A stretch of 64,000 bases of DNA from contig CM057456.1 in NCBI GenBank assembly GCA_016271365.2, positions 166,549,501 to 166,613,500 of the forward strand, written 5' to 3'. Shown one piece after another: positions 19,911-31,399 of this stretch (positions are counted from its first letter, which is position 1; each line of letters opens with the position of its first letter). The notes beneath the pieces are model-generated. The model made no database searches and was not told the DNA's origin. It saw only the letters and a list, made by a program, of their open reading frames with translations. This DNA is from Neoceratodus forsteri. Its lineage: Eukaryota > Chordata > Ceratodontiformes > Ceratodontidae. A program made the position numbers and the translations under genes.

Positions 19911-20198
19911 TAGTGTATGGTGCCCAAAATAAAGACAAAAAGAGACTCACTTTTCCATATTTTCACTCGGTTCTGCCGAGGCCGTCGATTCACAACTGCT
20001 GCTGCCCAGCACACTAGCGCACCCCTCTCACACAGCAAGGGATGAATCAGGACATCTGCTGTAGCCCCTTGTATTATGATGTCCTCACTAACTCAGAATG
20101 AAAAGTTGTTCTGTGTTAGTGAGGACGTCACTACTGCAGCAGAACAACTTTTTGCGGTGTATGGATTTCCATACACAACTGCATTCCACCATACACAT
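19911..20198. mobile_element. Small TIR element with an internal hairpin
   Basis: Ends TAGTGTATGGTG and CACCATACACA are inverted repeats. An internal hairpin at 20,052-20,146 pairs GATGTCCTCACTAACTCAGA with TCTGTGTTAGTGAGGACGTC. There is no ORF. Border placement is tentative. Confidence 0.5.
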
Positions 20199-20496
20199 AT
20201 AAACAATCACTAATAGTAGTGGGGAGAGCATTGTGCACACGAGAGAGAGCACTGCAATCCAGATAGCTCAGCTAATAATGCCACCCTTTACCCTAAGGTA
20301 TACCACTATCTCAGTAGCTGAGCAACAAGCTGGGATGCTTTAGAAATGTATGCTAGCATTAGCTTAGACAATAGTATTCAATTGGAACACATTGATGCAT
20401 AGTTTGAGAAACTCCAGTTGCTCACTACTATCAAAGCTAATGCTGGCTTTGTCTGCTAAAGCATCAGAAAAGACTAAATATATAAACATAACATCC

Positions 20497-20575
20497 TGGG
20501 GGTTAGCACTTCTGATTCCTGCAAGAACAAGGTTCAAGTCTTTGCTGTGGGGTACTGTCAATTTAAGTTGCTCTG
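20497..20575 (+). repeat. tRNA-like SINE head
   Basis: GGGGGTTAGCACTTCTGATT looks like a polymerase III A box region, and AAGGTTCAAGTCTTTG like a B box, about 35 bp apart. There is no cloverleaf with paired acceptor arms, so it is a SINE remnant and not a tRNA gene. Confidence 0.45.
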
Positions 20576-20829
20576 ATATGTGAAAAAAATCAGACATCCT
20601 TAAACTAGAGTTGAGAGAAGGTGACCCCTAGCAAATTCAGTTTTTTCAATTTGGCTTTGGGAATTTTGCTGGAAAACTTTGTCTCACAGTTTAGTAACTG
20701 GCATGAGGTATGGCTACAAATAGGGGTATGTGACCTCATCCCATATCCCAGTCATTTTCTGGTCTTTTGCACTCATTTTCCTTAAAAGAAATGTGAGGTC
20801 TGTGCACTATGCCAGTAGCAAACTATGTC

Positions 20830-21310
20830 TTTTCTATGATAGCCCCTCCATAACCCAAGCCCCAATATACTGTTATTTAAAGGATGGGCCTCCTCCTGTC
20901 CCTGATCCATGTTTTTTTTTGGGGACATAGAAGTTAAAATCTCAGCTAGATCAGTAACTACCTCCCACTCCATCCCCAGTTCATTCTAAGTATAAGCAGA
21001 GACTGGAGCAAGCTTACAGGTAAGAGGGAAGGAGGGAGCAGAGTGACTACATCATTAATTAACCTAGGTAGACTGACAAATCAGTCTGCCTAGCAACATC
21101 AGTGATACAACCTCTCCTCCTATTCCCTGCTGCTCAATCCAGTCATTTCCTATACTTTGAATGGAGTAGGTGTGCTGTGGGAGGGGGTGACTGATCTAGT
21201 TATGATTTTATCTTTTACATGCTCCCCAAATCATGGACCTTGGGTCAGTAGGGGAACCCATCTTTAAAAAAAAACAGCATTATGAGATCTTGAAGGGGTC
21301 AGGTTAGGGA
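20830..21310. repeat. Repeat family R, copy 4
   Basis: It shares the 'agactgacaaatcagtctgcctagcaaca' region with copy 3 (6,740-6,780), and 'cagtcatttcctatacttt' with copy 2. No gene is seen, and the boundaries are approximate. Confidence 0.4.
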
Positions 21311-21705
21311 GGGTGTTACTGAATAAAAGAGATGTTGGGCAAGTCACTTAAGATCCCAGTGCTCCAATCCACCTAACTGCAGACATGGGTAATCATCAGA
21401 GTCCACCAGAACCAAGATGTTGCATCTCAGCTGGGTAACAAACATAGAAACATAGAATTTGAGGGCAGATAAGGACCGATACACCCATCCAATCTGCCCT
21501 TTTCCCCAACCTACTAAAAATGCCTGAGATCCTACTTTATCTCTGGTTTTACCTCCTCTTTTGAATCGCTAGGGTCTTCTTATGTCTGTCCCATGCAGTT
21601 TTGAATTCCCTCACTGAATTTGCTACCACCACCTCTGCCTAGAGGCTGTTCCATGCATCCACCACCCTTTCCATGATGAAGTACTTTCTCATGTTGCCCC
21701 TTAGT

Positions 21706-24700
21706 CTACCCCCGCTCCAGTCTCATGTCATGCCCTCTTGTTCTAAAGCATCTTCTTTTCTGAAAGATGCTGCCCTCCTGTACCTTATTTATTCCCTTTA
21801 GGTACTTGAAGGCCTCTATCATGTCTCCCCTCTTCTCCTCTCCTCCATGGTATACATATTGAGCTCCTCCAGTCTCTCCTAGTATGACCTTTGGTGTAGG
21901 CCCTGCACAATTTTTGTTGCCCTTCTTTGAACTGCCTCTGCCCTGTCTATGTCCTTTTAGAGATGCATCCTCCAGAACTGGACACAGTACTCCAAATGAG
22001 GTTTTACTAATGATTCGTACAGTGGTATCACTACCTCTTTTCTTCTGCTGGTGATGCCTCTCCTTTTGCACCCCAACATCCCACTTGCTCTCCCAAATGC
22101 CTTGGCATATTGTTTCATCACCTTTAGGTCATTAGATATGATCACCTCCAGATCGCTTTCTTGTTTGGTGGCCATTAATAACTCCCCACCCATCATGTAA
22201 TCCTCCCCAGGGTTCCTGCACCCTAAGGGCATGATTTTGCACTTCTTCACATTGAATCTTAGTTGCCAAACTCTTAGCCATTCCTCAAATTTAGCTAGGT
22301 CCTTTCTAATTTTTCCACCCATCCCGGAGTGTCTATCCTATTGCATATCTTAGTGTCCTCTGCAGAGAGGCATACCTTCCCCTCCAGCCCTGCAATGTCA
22401 CTAATGAAGATATTAAACAGTACTGGTTCAAGAACTGATTCCTGTGGCACCCTGCTGGTCACCCTTGCTTCCTCAGATTTAGCTCTGTTTACCACCACTC
22501 TCTGTGTTCTGTCCCTCAACCAGCTCCCAACCCATTTCACAACATTGTGACCCAATCCCAGGCTGCCCAACTTGTTTACAAGCCTCCTATGTTGAACATT
22601 GTTGAACGCTTAGCTGAAGTCAAGTTAGGCCGCATCCACTGCCCCCCCCCGATCCACTTCCCTGATCACCCAGTCAAAGAAATGTATCAAATTTGTCTGA
22701 TATGACTTCATTGATGTGAATCCGTGCTGCCTTAGATCTTGTGCTCTGCTGTTGGATTCAAGGTGCTCCACTATCCTTTCTTATAGTAGTGATTCCATAG
22801 GTTTCACCACCACCAAGGTCAGGCTGACAGGTTTATACTTTCCAGCCTCCTCCTTGCTCCCATTTGTGTGGAGAGGGACTACATCAGCCCTTCTTCAGTC
22901 CTCTGGAACCACTGCCATATCCAGTGGCCTGTTGAACAGGGCTGCTAGTGGTGCTTCCAGTACCTTCATTGACTCCTTTAATATTCTAGGGGATATCCCA
23001 TCTGGTCCCATTGCCTTGTCCTCCTTCAGTTTTGTGAGCTGCATTAGGACTGTTTCCTCTGTAAATGAACTGGTGTCCTTCTCCTTTCCAATTCTGTTTC
23101 TTTACTGTGGTCCTTCCCCTTCCCCTTCCTATATGAATACTGAACAGAAATATTTGTTCCGTATTGATGCTTTTCTGGTCTCCTTCACCCTCTCCTTCTT
23201 CTTATCAATTTTATTTATTTATTTATTATGAAATTGTTTCACCAGGAAAAGCCACACTGAGTAAGAACTGCTCGTCTCCTGGTGCAACCAGGGGGGAGGG
23301 GTACAGTGGGGAAGAGGACAAAGGTAGTCCAGGTCCTGACATATATACATACAATTACAATACAGTTGAAAACATTTGACAGAAATAGTTAGGCATAGAT
23401 GACAATTTACTCTTACTTATAGTATAGTAGCAATTCCATGGGGAAGTCACGCTTTATACCTTGAAAACATAATTAGATAATACAGCTGCATATGTTTGAC
23501 AGGAATAAGTGAGTGTGGATTAATACATATACCTTAATAGTCGAGAGTTACAATTACAATGAGGAAATCCTGCTAAGGTATTGGGTTGTGGTAAATAATG
23601 AGATTGGGGTAAGTGCAAGCTAGCTAGCTCAAAAGTTGGGATCAAGTGCAGTAGTTGGGTGTGGTTAGCAAAGTAGCACCATTGGGCCTACTGGGAGAAG
23701 AAATATAGGAGTGTCTGAGGTAGAAGGATTAGAGAGTTAGCTGCAGGAGCAGTTTACTGAGCAGTGGTTGGCAAGGGTATAGGATAGTGAGCGGATAGGG
23801 GAAGACTGGTGAATTTCAGAGGGGAAAGAGTTCCAGAGTTGAGGGTTACAACCCCTCCTTGTCTTTCTCCTTTTGCTAACATACCTATAGAATATGTTGT
23901 CCCCTTTTTAACTTATTTTGCTATTGTTTCCTCTTGTCTTCACCTCTGCACTTCTAACTGCATTTTCAGCCTCTCTTTGCTTTTCTACATACACTGCTCT
24001 GTCCTCCTCCTCCTCCTCCTTCCATTATTTCCTAAAGGCCAACTTTTGTGTCCTTACTTTCTTGGCCACTTCCTTTGAAAACCATAGTTGTTTTCTTTTT
24101 CTGTTGCTATTGGTCATAAGCCAAATGCAGAGGTTTGCCACCTCCGCTATGGCTCCTTTCTGACAGGCCCATTGTTCCTCGACTCTCCTCCCAATTGTCC
24201 CTTTCTGCTAGGGCTTTCCTGAGACAGATCCCCATCCTAGTGAAGTTTGCCCTCCTGAAGTCCAAGACCCTTGCTTTTGTGTGACTTGACCCTGTTGTAG
24301 TACTCATGTTGAACCACACTGTGTAATGGTCACTGGATCCCAGGTGTTCACTGACCCTGACACCTGTAATTATGTCCCTGTTGTTTAGTACCGAGTCCAG
24401 AATCACTTTCTACTGGGTTGGCTCAAGCACTAGCTGTTTGAGGCATGCCCCTTGCAGGGACTCCAGGATGTCTGTGCCTCTGGCTGTGGCAGCAGTTGGG
24501 ATGCTCCAATCAACATCCAGCAAATGGAAGTAAGCTATCAGCAGCACCTCCCCTCTAGCTGCCATCATATGGATGGCTTGCAGTAGATCCCTGTCCATTT
24601 CATTCCCTCATGATGGGGGTTTGTAGATCATGCCTGTGTGAATGACTGTGCCATTGCCCATCTCCAGGGTGACCTGCAGTGTCTCTGCCTCCTCCTGTGT

Positions 24701-24967
24701 TCCTTGCACCTCCTTTGCCATTATACCCTCCTTGATGTAAAGAGCCACCCCTACTCCCTTTTTACCCTCCCTGTCTTTCCTGAAAAAAGTATAACTTGGT
24801 ATATCTATGTCCCAGTCATGGTCCCCATTATACCATGTTTCTGTAATAGCTACAATGCCCAGGTTAGCCTCTGCCATCAAAGCTGCCAGGACCGGGATTC
24901 GATTCCCCAGGCTGTGAGCATTCACACACATGGCCCTCCATTTTCTGCAAATTTCTCTCCTGACCAT
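21706..24967 (-). pseudogene. CR1 ORF2 (endonuclease-reverse transcriptase), broken
   Basis: Endonuclease: CVNAHSLGNRIPVLAALM, LGIVAITETWYNGDHDWDI, GVGVALYIKEG (24,608-24,967), then LLIAYFHLLDVDWSI at 24,490, where the expected GDFN block has decayed, and SSDHYTVWF at 24,310 (SDH catalytic block). RT: WVGSWLRDRTQRVVVN, QESVLEPVLFNIFISDIAG and LSAEDTKICNRID at 22,295-22,570; the expected FADD box is changed. Tail: LVKPHLEYCVQFWRMHL, then GDMIEAFKYLKGINKVQEGS. Together it covers nearly the full ORF2, but frames change repeatedly and a foreign insertion splits it between EN and RT. Confidence 0.8.
23207..23865 (-). mobile_element. Retroposon 3' end inserted in CR1, (TAAA)n tail
   Basis: The left edge is TTTATTTATTTATTTATTAT, i.e. 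a TAAA-repeat tail on the minus strand. Next comes 'caccaggaaaagccacactgag', which recurs at 29,050 and 30,810. The right part ends in 'ggggaaagagttccagagttgagggttac', before CR1 sequence resumes. The non-coding look and tail fit the 3' UTR of a Rex1/Babar-like LINE or of a SINE that uses its tail. Confidence 0.6.
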
Positions 24968-25122
24968 CCCCCTTTCCCCTTGTTTCTCCTCTTCTCTCCC
25001 CTTATGCTGAATTTAGACTGTACTGGCGATATTGTGATATTATGGTCCTCCATGCTGGCTACATTATCTTGTGGGGTTGGGCAGTATGATTTACCCTCCT
25101 TCCTTCCTCCACCCCACCTTGG

Positions 25123-25985
25123 CTAGTTTAAATGCTTGCCAATGAAGCATCTAAACCATTCACTAAGGGCATTGGTCTCATTCCTAGATGGATGCAGGCC
25201 ATCACCCCTGTACAGGTCCACATCCCCCCAGGTGGTTCCCCAATCCACAATGAAGCTAAACCCCTGTTCTCTGCACCAGTTCTCCAACCATGTGTTGAAG
25301 CCTCTGGTGCGGAGATCTCTAGTCTCCCCCTTGTTGTGGACAGGCAGCACCTCCAAGGTGCTTGTTATCTGTCTCAGGCCCCTCTACAGCACTTTGAACT
25401 CCTCATCCATGCTTCCTATCTCTGCCTTGTCTCCAGCCAGGTCATTGGTCTCCAGATGGACAATGACATGTAGCTCCCCCCTCCTTGCTACCACCCTAAT
25501 GATCATCTGGATCAGCTTTCCATCCCTCTGAGCTGTGTGCCTCCAAGTAGGCACTTTACCCCCTCCTCTTCACTACCTGCCCTCAACTACACTCCCCACC
25601 ACGAGTAGCTTCCTCTTCCTTTTGGGTCCTCTGCCACCCATCCTTGGGGCTCCATTGTGGAGGTCCTGCTCATCCCCCCAGGCGCAACTGTGGGAGACCC
25701 TGTGGGGCCTTCCCATTCCTCCAACACAGCATAGTAGTTCTTCAGTTGCACCAGCTGTGGGACATGCCTCTGAGTCACCTCCCTTACACTGCCTGAGCCC
25801 ACCGTAGCCCAATCACTCCTCCTGCTGGGCAACCTTTGAGGTAGTGGGTGTGGATTTGGTGGCCTCTGGGGGGGGAGGAAACTTCCTGAATCCTAGCCAA
25901 CTTGGCCTGGAGACTGGCAGTCTCTGCCCTCAGCCCAGAGAGGTGTCTGCAGATGGGGCAGCACTGCAGCATCCAGAAGGTCCTC
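25123..25985 (-). pseudogene. CR1 ORF1 with SGNH/GDSL-esterase domain
   Basis: The N-terminus (25,784-25,972) reads MLQCCPICRHLSGLRAETAS followed by a heptad-like LQAKLARIQE: a Cys-rich start and a short coiled coil, as in CR1 ORF1 proteins. KRKLLVVGSV near 25,600 corresponds to the GDS block. A VHLETNDLAG segment near 25,455 corresponds to the GTND block. GDGLHPSRN at 25,155-25,180 is the DxxH block. SGNH esterases in CR1 ORF1 are thought to help RNP formation or membrane association. Frames shift between blocks and the catalytic Ser/Asp block is altered, so this copy is dead. Confidence 0.65.
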
Positions 25986-26300
25986 CTGAGGACTACAGCC
26001 CCAGAGCCACTGCACTACACTACTCCCAGCTTCTTCCACTTTTCTGCTTCCTGTCGCTACACTGAATGTTCTAAGGGTACCCTCCTTCTGAAAACTACTG
26101 TGGCCACTATCCGCAGTACATCCTGATGTAGTAATTCACCTCCTAGCCCCAGCACCCAGTCTAAGTCCAAATCCCACTTGTCTAACATCCTTTTTTTTGT
26201 TTTTATTTTTTTGTTTTTTCCTCTCCTACTTCTCTCCCCCTCTTGAATGAGAGTTTTCACAATTCAATCACACAATTTTTGGTCTACTTCGTTTAGCTGT

Positions 26301-27299
26301 CTGTGTGTTTCTGCCCTTTCCTGTGTCTGAACAGGAAGTATCCAAATGCCTTCCAGGTGTGTCCCTATTTAAAGGTAGACCTGCCTGGGGTGGGTGGGTC
26401 TATTCACCTGAACTCCCCCCGTGCTACCCTCCTCCAAAAATAATCAACTGCAAGAAACCCTCTAATTCCAAAACAAACCCCAGCAAAACAGAACCCCATA
26501 CACAGACAACAGCAAAAAGTGGCTAGAAACAACAGTATCCTGATGTTACAAATAGAAAAACTGTAGCTTAGCTGCTGGTCTCTTAGCCCTTCTGCTTACA
26601 GATATTTTCTCCCCACTTACTCTGCTACTTTCAAAAGTAAGAGAAGTATAAATAAATAATAATATGCCTTCAAAGGTAAAGTTAGGAGCTTTCACTGCAC
26701 TCTTTCAGGAAGCGCTGGTCTTCCAGGGTAGTCCTGGACAAATAAATTGTGAAATAAAATTGAATAAATTAATAAAAAAAATATATGGGTTGACTCATGC
26801 GATAGTGATATTTCGTTAAGAAAGAATGTGGGGGAAGGGGTTGGAGTGTGTTAAATGATGGGGAGTGGCCATGGGGCTAACTCTAGCCTCCTATTTATGG
26901 CCAGTGTTTTTTTAAATCGTAACTGCCTAAAAGGACAAAGGAGCTCTGCTGTGTCCAAACCTTCAACACCGTCATTCTAGTTAACACACTGACGGTTTTC
27001 AAGATTTGAAACTACGAGTTTTCACTGATGATTGCTAGTTTAATATCCAGATTTTACTGGAATTCTACCATCAAGCTTTTATTATTTGTAAAACCACTCA
27101 AAGTGAAGGAAAACTAAATATTAAGCCAATTCAAAAGAACAAACTGAAAATAATACTGGAAATTTAATTTGTAAAAAACTACTTGTTCTGTAGATTTACT
27201 GCACCCTGTATAAAATGTGAAATTCCTTGCAATTCTTTGCTTTCAGAGGTGTGTGGACAATCCCTATCCCATCTGCTATAACTCCAGTACCATTTGAGA
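26301..27299. other. No gene seen
   Basis: CR1 5' flank, then AT-rich sequence with an A/T-rich patch 26,745-26,785. No domain is recognisable in any frame. Confidence 0.45.
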
Positions 27300-27329
27300 T
27301 GGCACTGGGGTAATAGCAGAGGTGAGGGG

Positions 27330-30020
27330 CATGTGATTGGAAGGCTATATGCACCAATTCCCACAGCCTGGGTAATAAAATCCCATAATTTGTGACATTA
27401 AAAGCCTCCGAGGACCTGGATATCATGGCAGTCACAGAGACATGGTGCAATAGCAACCGTGCCTGGGAGCTAGCCATTCCAGTGTATATGCTGCACAGGC
27501 AGGAAAGGAAAGGAAAGGCAAGAAAGGGGGAGGGGTGGCATTGTACATCAGGGAAGGGATAAAAGTGACAGTCCCACAAGATAAGGGAGGAAAAGCAGAG
27601 GCACTGTGGGAATCCTGAAGGTGGAGAGAGGAACAGTACTTAGAATGGGAGTGATATGCAGGCCCCCAGGGCATCTGGAGGATATAGACAGAGAACTGCT
27701 GGAGACTATAGAGAACATGGCAACAAAGGGTGAATTGCTGCTGATGGGTGACTTCAACTTGTCGGATGTGTACTGGAGCATCCTGTCAGCCTCAGCCAGG
27801 AGTAAGAGATTCCTGCAATCCCTGCAAGGGGCAGGTCTCACACAGTTAATGAGGGAGCCTATGAGACAGAATGCAATTCTAGATCTTGTCCTAAGCAATG
27901 GGGACAGGATAAAGGAAGTCACAGTGGGGGAGAACCTAGGGACTATTGACCATCGAGCTGTGGGGTTCACCATAAGGACTTTTCAGGAGGCTAGCCACAC
28001 AAGGACTAGAATCCTGGATTTCAGGAGGAAAGACTTCGGTAAGAAGAAGGACAAATTCAGGAAGGCAATGCAGTGATGTGATGATGTAAGGGGCATGGTG
28101 GAACAGTGGGATAAGATAAGGGAAGCCCTGCACCTAGTAGCAAACCATTGTGTCAGGCCCTAAAGCAAAAACAAAAGAAAGAGGAAACTACTGTGGTTAT
28201 CGATGGGAGTAGCAGAGCTAGTAAGAGTAAAAAAGAAGGCATTTCTGAGGTATAAGGTAACACAAAGCAAGGAGGACAGGTAAGAATACTTGGAAAAACT
28301 AAAGGAAGTGAACAAGGCAGTAAGGGCAGCAAAGGCTGAAACCAAGGAAAAATGAACTAAATCAGTGAAGGAAGGAGGGAAGGCATTTTTTAGGTACATT
28401 AGTGAGTGGAGGAAGATGGGGGGATTGTGAGACTTAGGGAAGAGGGAGGCAGGGTACTGGAGAAAGACATTGACAAGGCAACCATCCTCAACAAATACTT
28501 TTGCTCTGTAGTCAAGGAAGGAGGCAATGGGGACGGCCCCCCATTAATGGAGAAGGGCAAACAGGGAGAAGGGGTGGATATTAGACCTTTTTCAGAGTAC
28601 AGAATAAAAAGAGCACTAGAATGGCTTGGGGTGGATAAAGCTAAGGGGCCAAATGGGATACGCCCAAGGTTCCTAAAGGAGCTCCAGGAAAAACTGGCTA
28701 AACCTCTGGCTAAGCTGTTCAGTGGCTCACTGGAAACAGGCATGGTTCCGGAGGAGTATAAGCAAGCACAAGTGGTATCCCTGCACAAAACTGACAGCAA
28801 GGAGGAGGCAAGAACCTACTGCCTTGTCAGTTTGACCACAATAGTAGGTAACGTGATGAAAACCCCGCTTAAGGAAAGGCTGGTGGACTGCCTAGAGACA
28901 AGGGGGCTGCTGGACCCAAGGCAACATGGATTCATGGCAGGGAGGTCATGCCAGACCAACTTGATTGATTTCTTCAAGTGGGTGATGAAGGAACTAGACC
29001 AGGACAGAGCAGTAGATGTGGTCTATTTATTTATTTATTTAAAAGTTTTACCAGGAAAGCACACTGAGCAGAGTACTGCTGGATTCCAGGTGTGTCCTGG
29101 GGGAGGGGGACTTCAGGAAGGCCTTTGACACAGTTCCACACAGGAGATTAATAAACAAGCTGGCAAATCTGGGGATGGGAACAGAGGTAGTCATGTGGGT
29201 TAGAAACTGGTTGAGTAACAGAACACAAAGAGTGGTGGTAAATGGGGTTAGCTCACAGGTGGGATGGGTAACAAGTAGCATACTCCAGGGATCAGTGCTG
29301 GGACCAGTGCTCTTCAATATCTTCATAAATAATATTGCAGAGGGTCTAGAAGGGGGGGTTAGCCTGTTTGTGGACAATACAAAACTATGTAAGAGGGTAG
29401 ATACACAGGAATGTATAGAAAAAATGAGGTGAGATCTGAAGAGGCTAGAAACCTGGTCCAAGGAATGGCAGTTGGGTTTCAATGCAAAAAAAGTGCAGGA
29501 TTGTGCATCTGGGGCGAGGGAATCCTAGGGTTGAGTATGAACTAGATGGGGTAACACTGGAGGCCACCAAAGAGGAAAGGGATCTAGAGGTAGTCATAGA
29601 CAACAACCTCAAAATGGCTAAACAGTGTGACAAAGCAGTCGGAAAGGCTAACAGAATACTAGATTGCATAAGGAGGGGTATAACAAATAGAAGGAGGGAA
29701 GTTGTAGTACCATTGTACAACTTCCTAGTAAGGCCTCATCTGGAGTACTGTGTTCAGTTCTGGAGGCCCCAACTCCAGAAAGACATAGACAGGATGGAGA
29801 CGGTACAGAGGAGGGTGACAAAAATGGTGTCCAGGATGCAGCATAAGTGGTATGAGGAGAGACTCAGAGCTCTCAATATGTACTCCCTGGAGGAAAGGGA
29901 AGGGGGGACATGATAGAGACCTTCAAGTATCTGAAGGGGATCAACAGAGTACCAGAGGGAGCATCTTTTCACATGAAGAAATAGCAGAACAAAGGGCAAG
30001 ATCCTTGAGACTAAAAGAGG
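27330..30020 (+). pseudogene. CR1 ORF2, broken by stops and an insertion
   Basis: EN: DLDIMAVTETWCNSN (27,415), GGVALYIREGIKV (27,530), ELLLMGDFNLSDVYWSI (27,730; GDFN intact), LGTIDHRAVGF (27,935; the SDH block reads IDH). RT: GPNGIRPRFLKELQEKLAKP (28,650), QHGFMAGRSCQTNLIDFF (28,920), then an insertion after VVYL where block A (DFRKAFDTVPH) resumes at 29,110. WLSNRTQRVVVNG and LQGSVLGPVLFNIFINNIAE (29,210-29,340) are followed by LFVDNTKLC (FADD changed to FVDN). Tail: FLVRPHLEYCVQFWRPQL (29,720) and VTKMVSRMQHKWYEERLRAL. It is non-functional because of catalytic-box loss, the frame-breaking insertion and stops. Confidence 0.85.
29030..29108 (-). mobile_element. Short (about 80 bp) retroposon tail inserted in CR1 RT domain A
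   Basis: TTTATTTATTTATTTAAAAG followed by 'accaggaaagcacactgag' splits the CR1 codons between VVYL and DFRKAFDT. The same unit starts the insertions at 23,207 and 30,786. On the minus strand it is the last 80 bp of a TAAA-tailed element, so it is a severely 5'-truncated copy. Confidence 0.65.
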
Positions 30021-30296
30021 AAAACTAGGGGAACTTGAGGAAGTTCTCTACTTCAATGAAAAGGATGGTGTAGAAGATGGAACAACAGTCTCCCCATGAA
30101 GTAGTAGTGGGTGTAGCTAATGGTTTGGGATTCAAGAACAAGTGGGATAGGCACTTGAAAATTATCAAGCTAGGGCATGGGGGGGACTTGTTGTAGCATC
30201 TAGGGTACCTTAAGCATTAGAAACAGGGACAGGGCAGACTGGATGGGCCACAAGGCTCTTATCTGCTAATGATATCTACAGTATGTATCTACGTAT

Positions 30297-30785
30297 TTTT
30301 TTTTTCTGTGAACAGTATAAATCAGTGGCTTTGCCATCCATGAAAAAAACAAAAACTCTCCCTACCTTCACCCTTCGAGCACTTGCATTATGTCACAGGA
30401 GGTACAGTGGTGTCAAACACCCCTTCTCCCTAACTTGAAACTCAAGACCCTATTTGCACAGCCCACCTAGTGACTGAAACCCACTTATGCTATTTGTCTG
30501 AGCAGCCTGATCCATTCCTGAAATGACAGGGGACTCTCTGTAACCAGACTGATATGTGGTTGCCTGGTAAGGTAGCAATAGCCAGTCATGAGGTTGCCTT
30601 GGCCCAAAGTAGGCTACCTCATTTTAATAACACATACCACATCATCCACTACTGAAATACCACTGACCCTGCATCTGACATCATCCACTGAAATTACATC
30701 AGACAGTGTTGTAGTGACATAGCCTACGTGGAACCAACATAACTACTCATTTTATTATTTAATGATTTCAGAAATATGCCTCTTC
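30297..30785. other. No gene seen
   Basis: Contains a T-run at the CR1 3' edge and short direct repeats around 'catcatccact(a)ctgaaat' (30,640-30,690). No domains. Confidence 0.4.
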
Positions 30786-30975
30786 TATATTTATTTATTT
30801 CAAAGGATTTAACAGGAAAGACATACTGAGTTGGTAACAGTTTGGATCAGTAATTGTATAACAAGGTGCAATAAGTATAATAAAGGTGCAATAAGTAACA
30901 ATTGTGCAAAAGGCAAATACTAGGTGCAGATACACACCATGCAATAAGGTACAGTAGGTTAAAACATTGTGGGAC
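30786..30975 (-). repeat. Third copy of the TAAA-tailed retroposon 3' end
   Basis: TATTTATTTATTTCAAAGGA followed by 'aacaggaaagacatactgag' corresponds to the 29,030 and 23,207 copies. The rest (30,840-30,975) is A-rich with an 'aaggtgcaataagta' duplication. Confidence 0.5.
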
Positions 30976-30999
30976 CAATTATCAAAGGGTAGGTGCAAG

Positions 31000-31395
31000 C
31001 CATGCCAAAGGTAGCTTGCACCAATTGCCGCTGCGCCGGGGACCCTGCGACCTGATTCTCTGTTGGGTAGAGTCCCAGCGGCTAAGTCTCATGGCTTGCA
31101 GCAAACCTGTCCCTGCACCACACAGAGGGTGCAACAAGATGGTCTGTAGCAAGCTGTGGGTAGGACCTGCGGCACTAGCACCATGGACAGGTGCCTGTGC
31201 ATAGCACCCCCTTCCAGCCTCGATCCCATGTTCATTAAAATAATCACATGCCCAGTATGTCTAGGGCAACCTTGCCCCAGCAACATCCCTGATCACCAAT
31301 CACATGTGAATTACAATAATCATTTGCCCTGAAATGTCAGGGAACCCAACCACTGCAACAGCCCTGGTCCCCCTGAAATAGCAGCCATACTTTCC
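31000..31395. other. GC-richer unknown sequence, no gene seen
   Basis: Contains repeats of 'aat(a/c)atcacatg/caataatcatttgccc' at 31,240-31,330. The ORF at 30,902-31,204 has no recognisable domain. It may belong to the repeat that carries the adjacent hairpin. Confidence 0.35.
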
Positions 31396-31399
31396 CTGG

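Larger units (their letters stand above)
21441..26300 (-). mobile_element. CR1 LINE, near full length, minus strand
   Basis: The 3' end (left, 21,441-21,460) carries two TTCTATG-type units on the minus strand, the hallmark CR1 tail. Moving right come RT (about 22.0-23.2 kb), endonuclease (24.1-24.97 kb) and ORF1 (25.1-25.98 kb), in the correct CR1 order. The 5' border is not sharp, near 26.3 kb. The copy is interrupted at about 23,207-23,865 by another retroposon. It carries several stops. Confidence 0.85.
27300..30296 (+). mobile_element. CR1 LINE, 5'-truncated, plus strand
   Basis: The coding order EN (27,330-28,080), linker, RT (28,400-29,430), tail (29,480-29,990) is intact on the plus strand. 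It ends in GQTGWATRLLSAN-coding sequence (30,230-30,275) and a T-run. There is no ORF1, so it is a truncated insertion. It faces the other CR1 (minus) across about 1 kb, giving a large inverted arrangement of the same family. Confidence 0.85.

Noticed and set aside
20364..20597. Minus-strand 77-codon ORF resembling a small gene
   Set aside because: It overlaps a tRNA-like SINE head on the other strand and has no recognisable domain.
24638..25126. Plus-strand ORF of 162 codons
   Set aside because: It is antisense to the CR1 endonuclease coding region on the minus strand.
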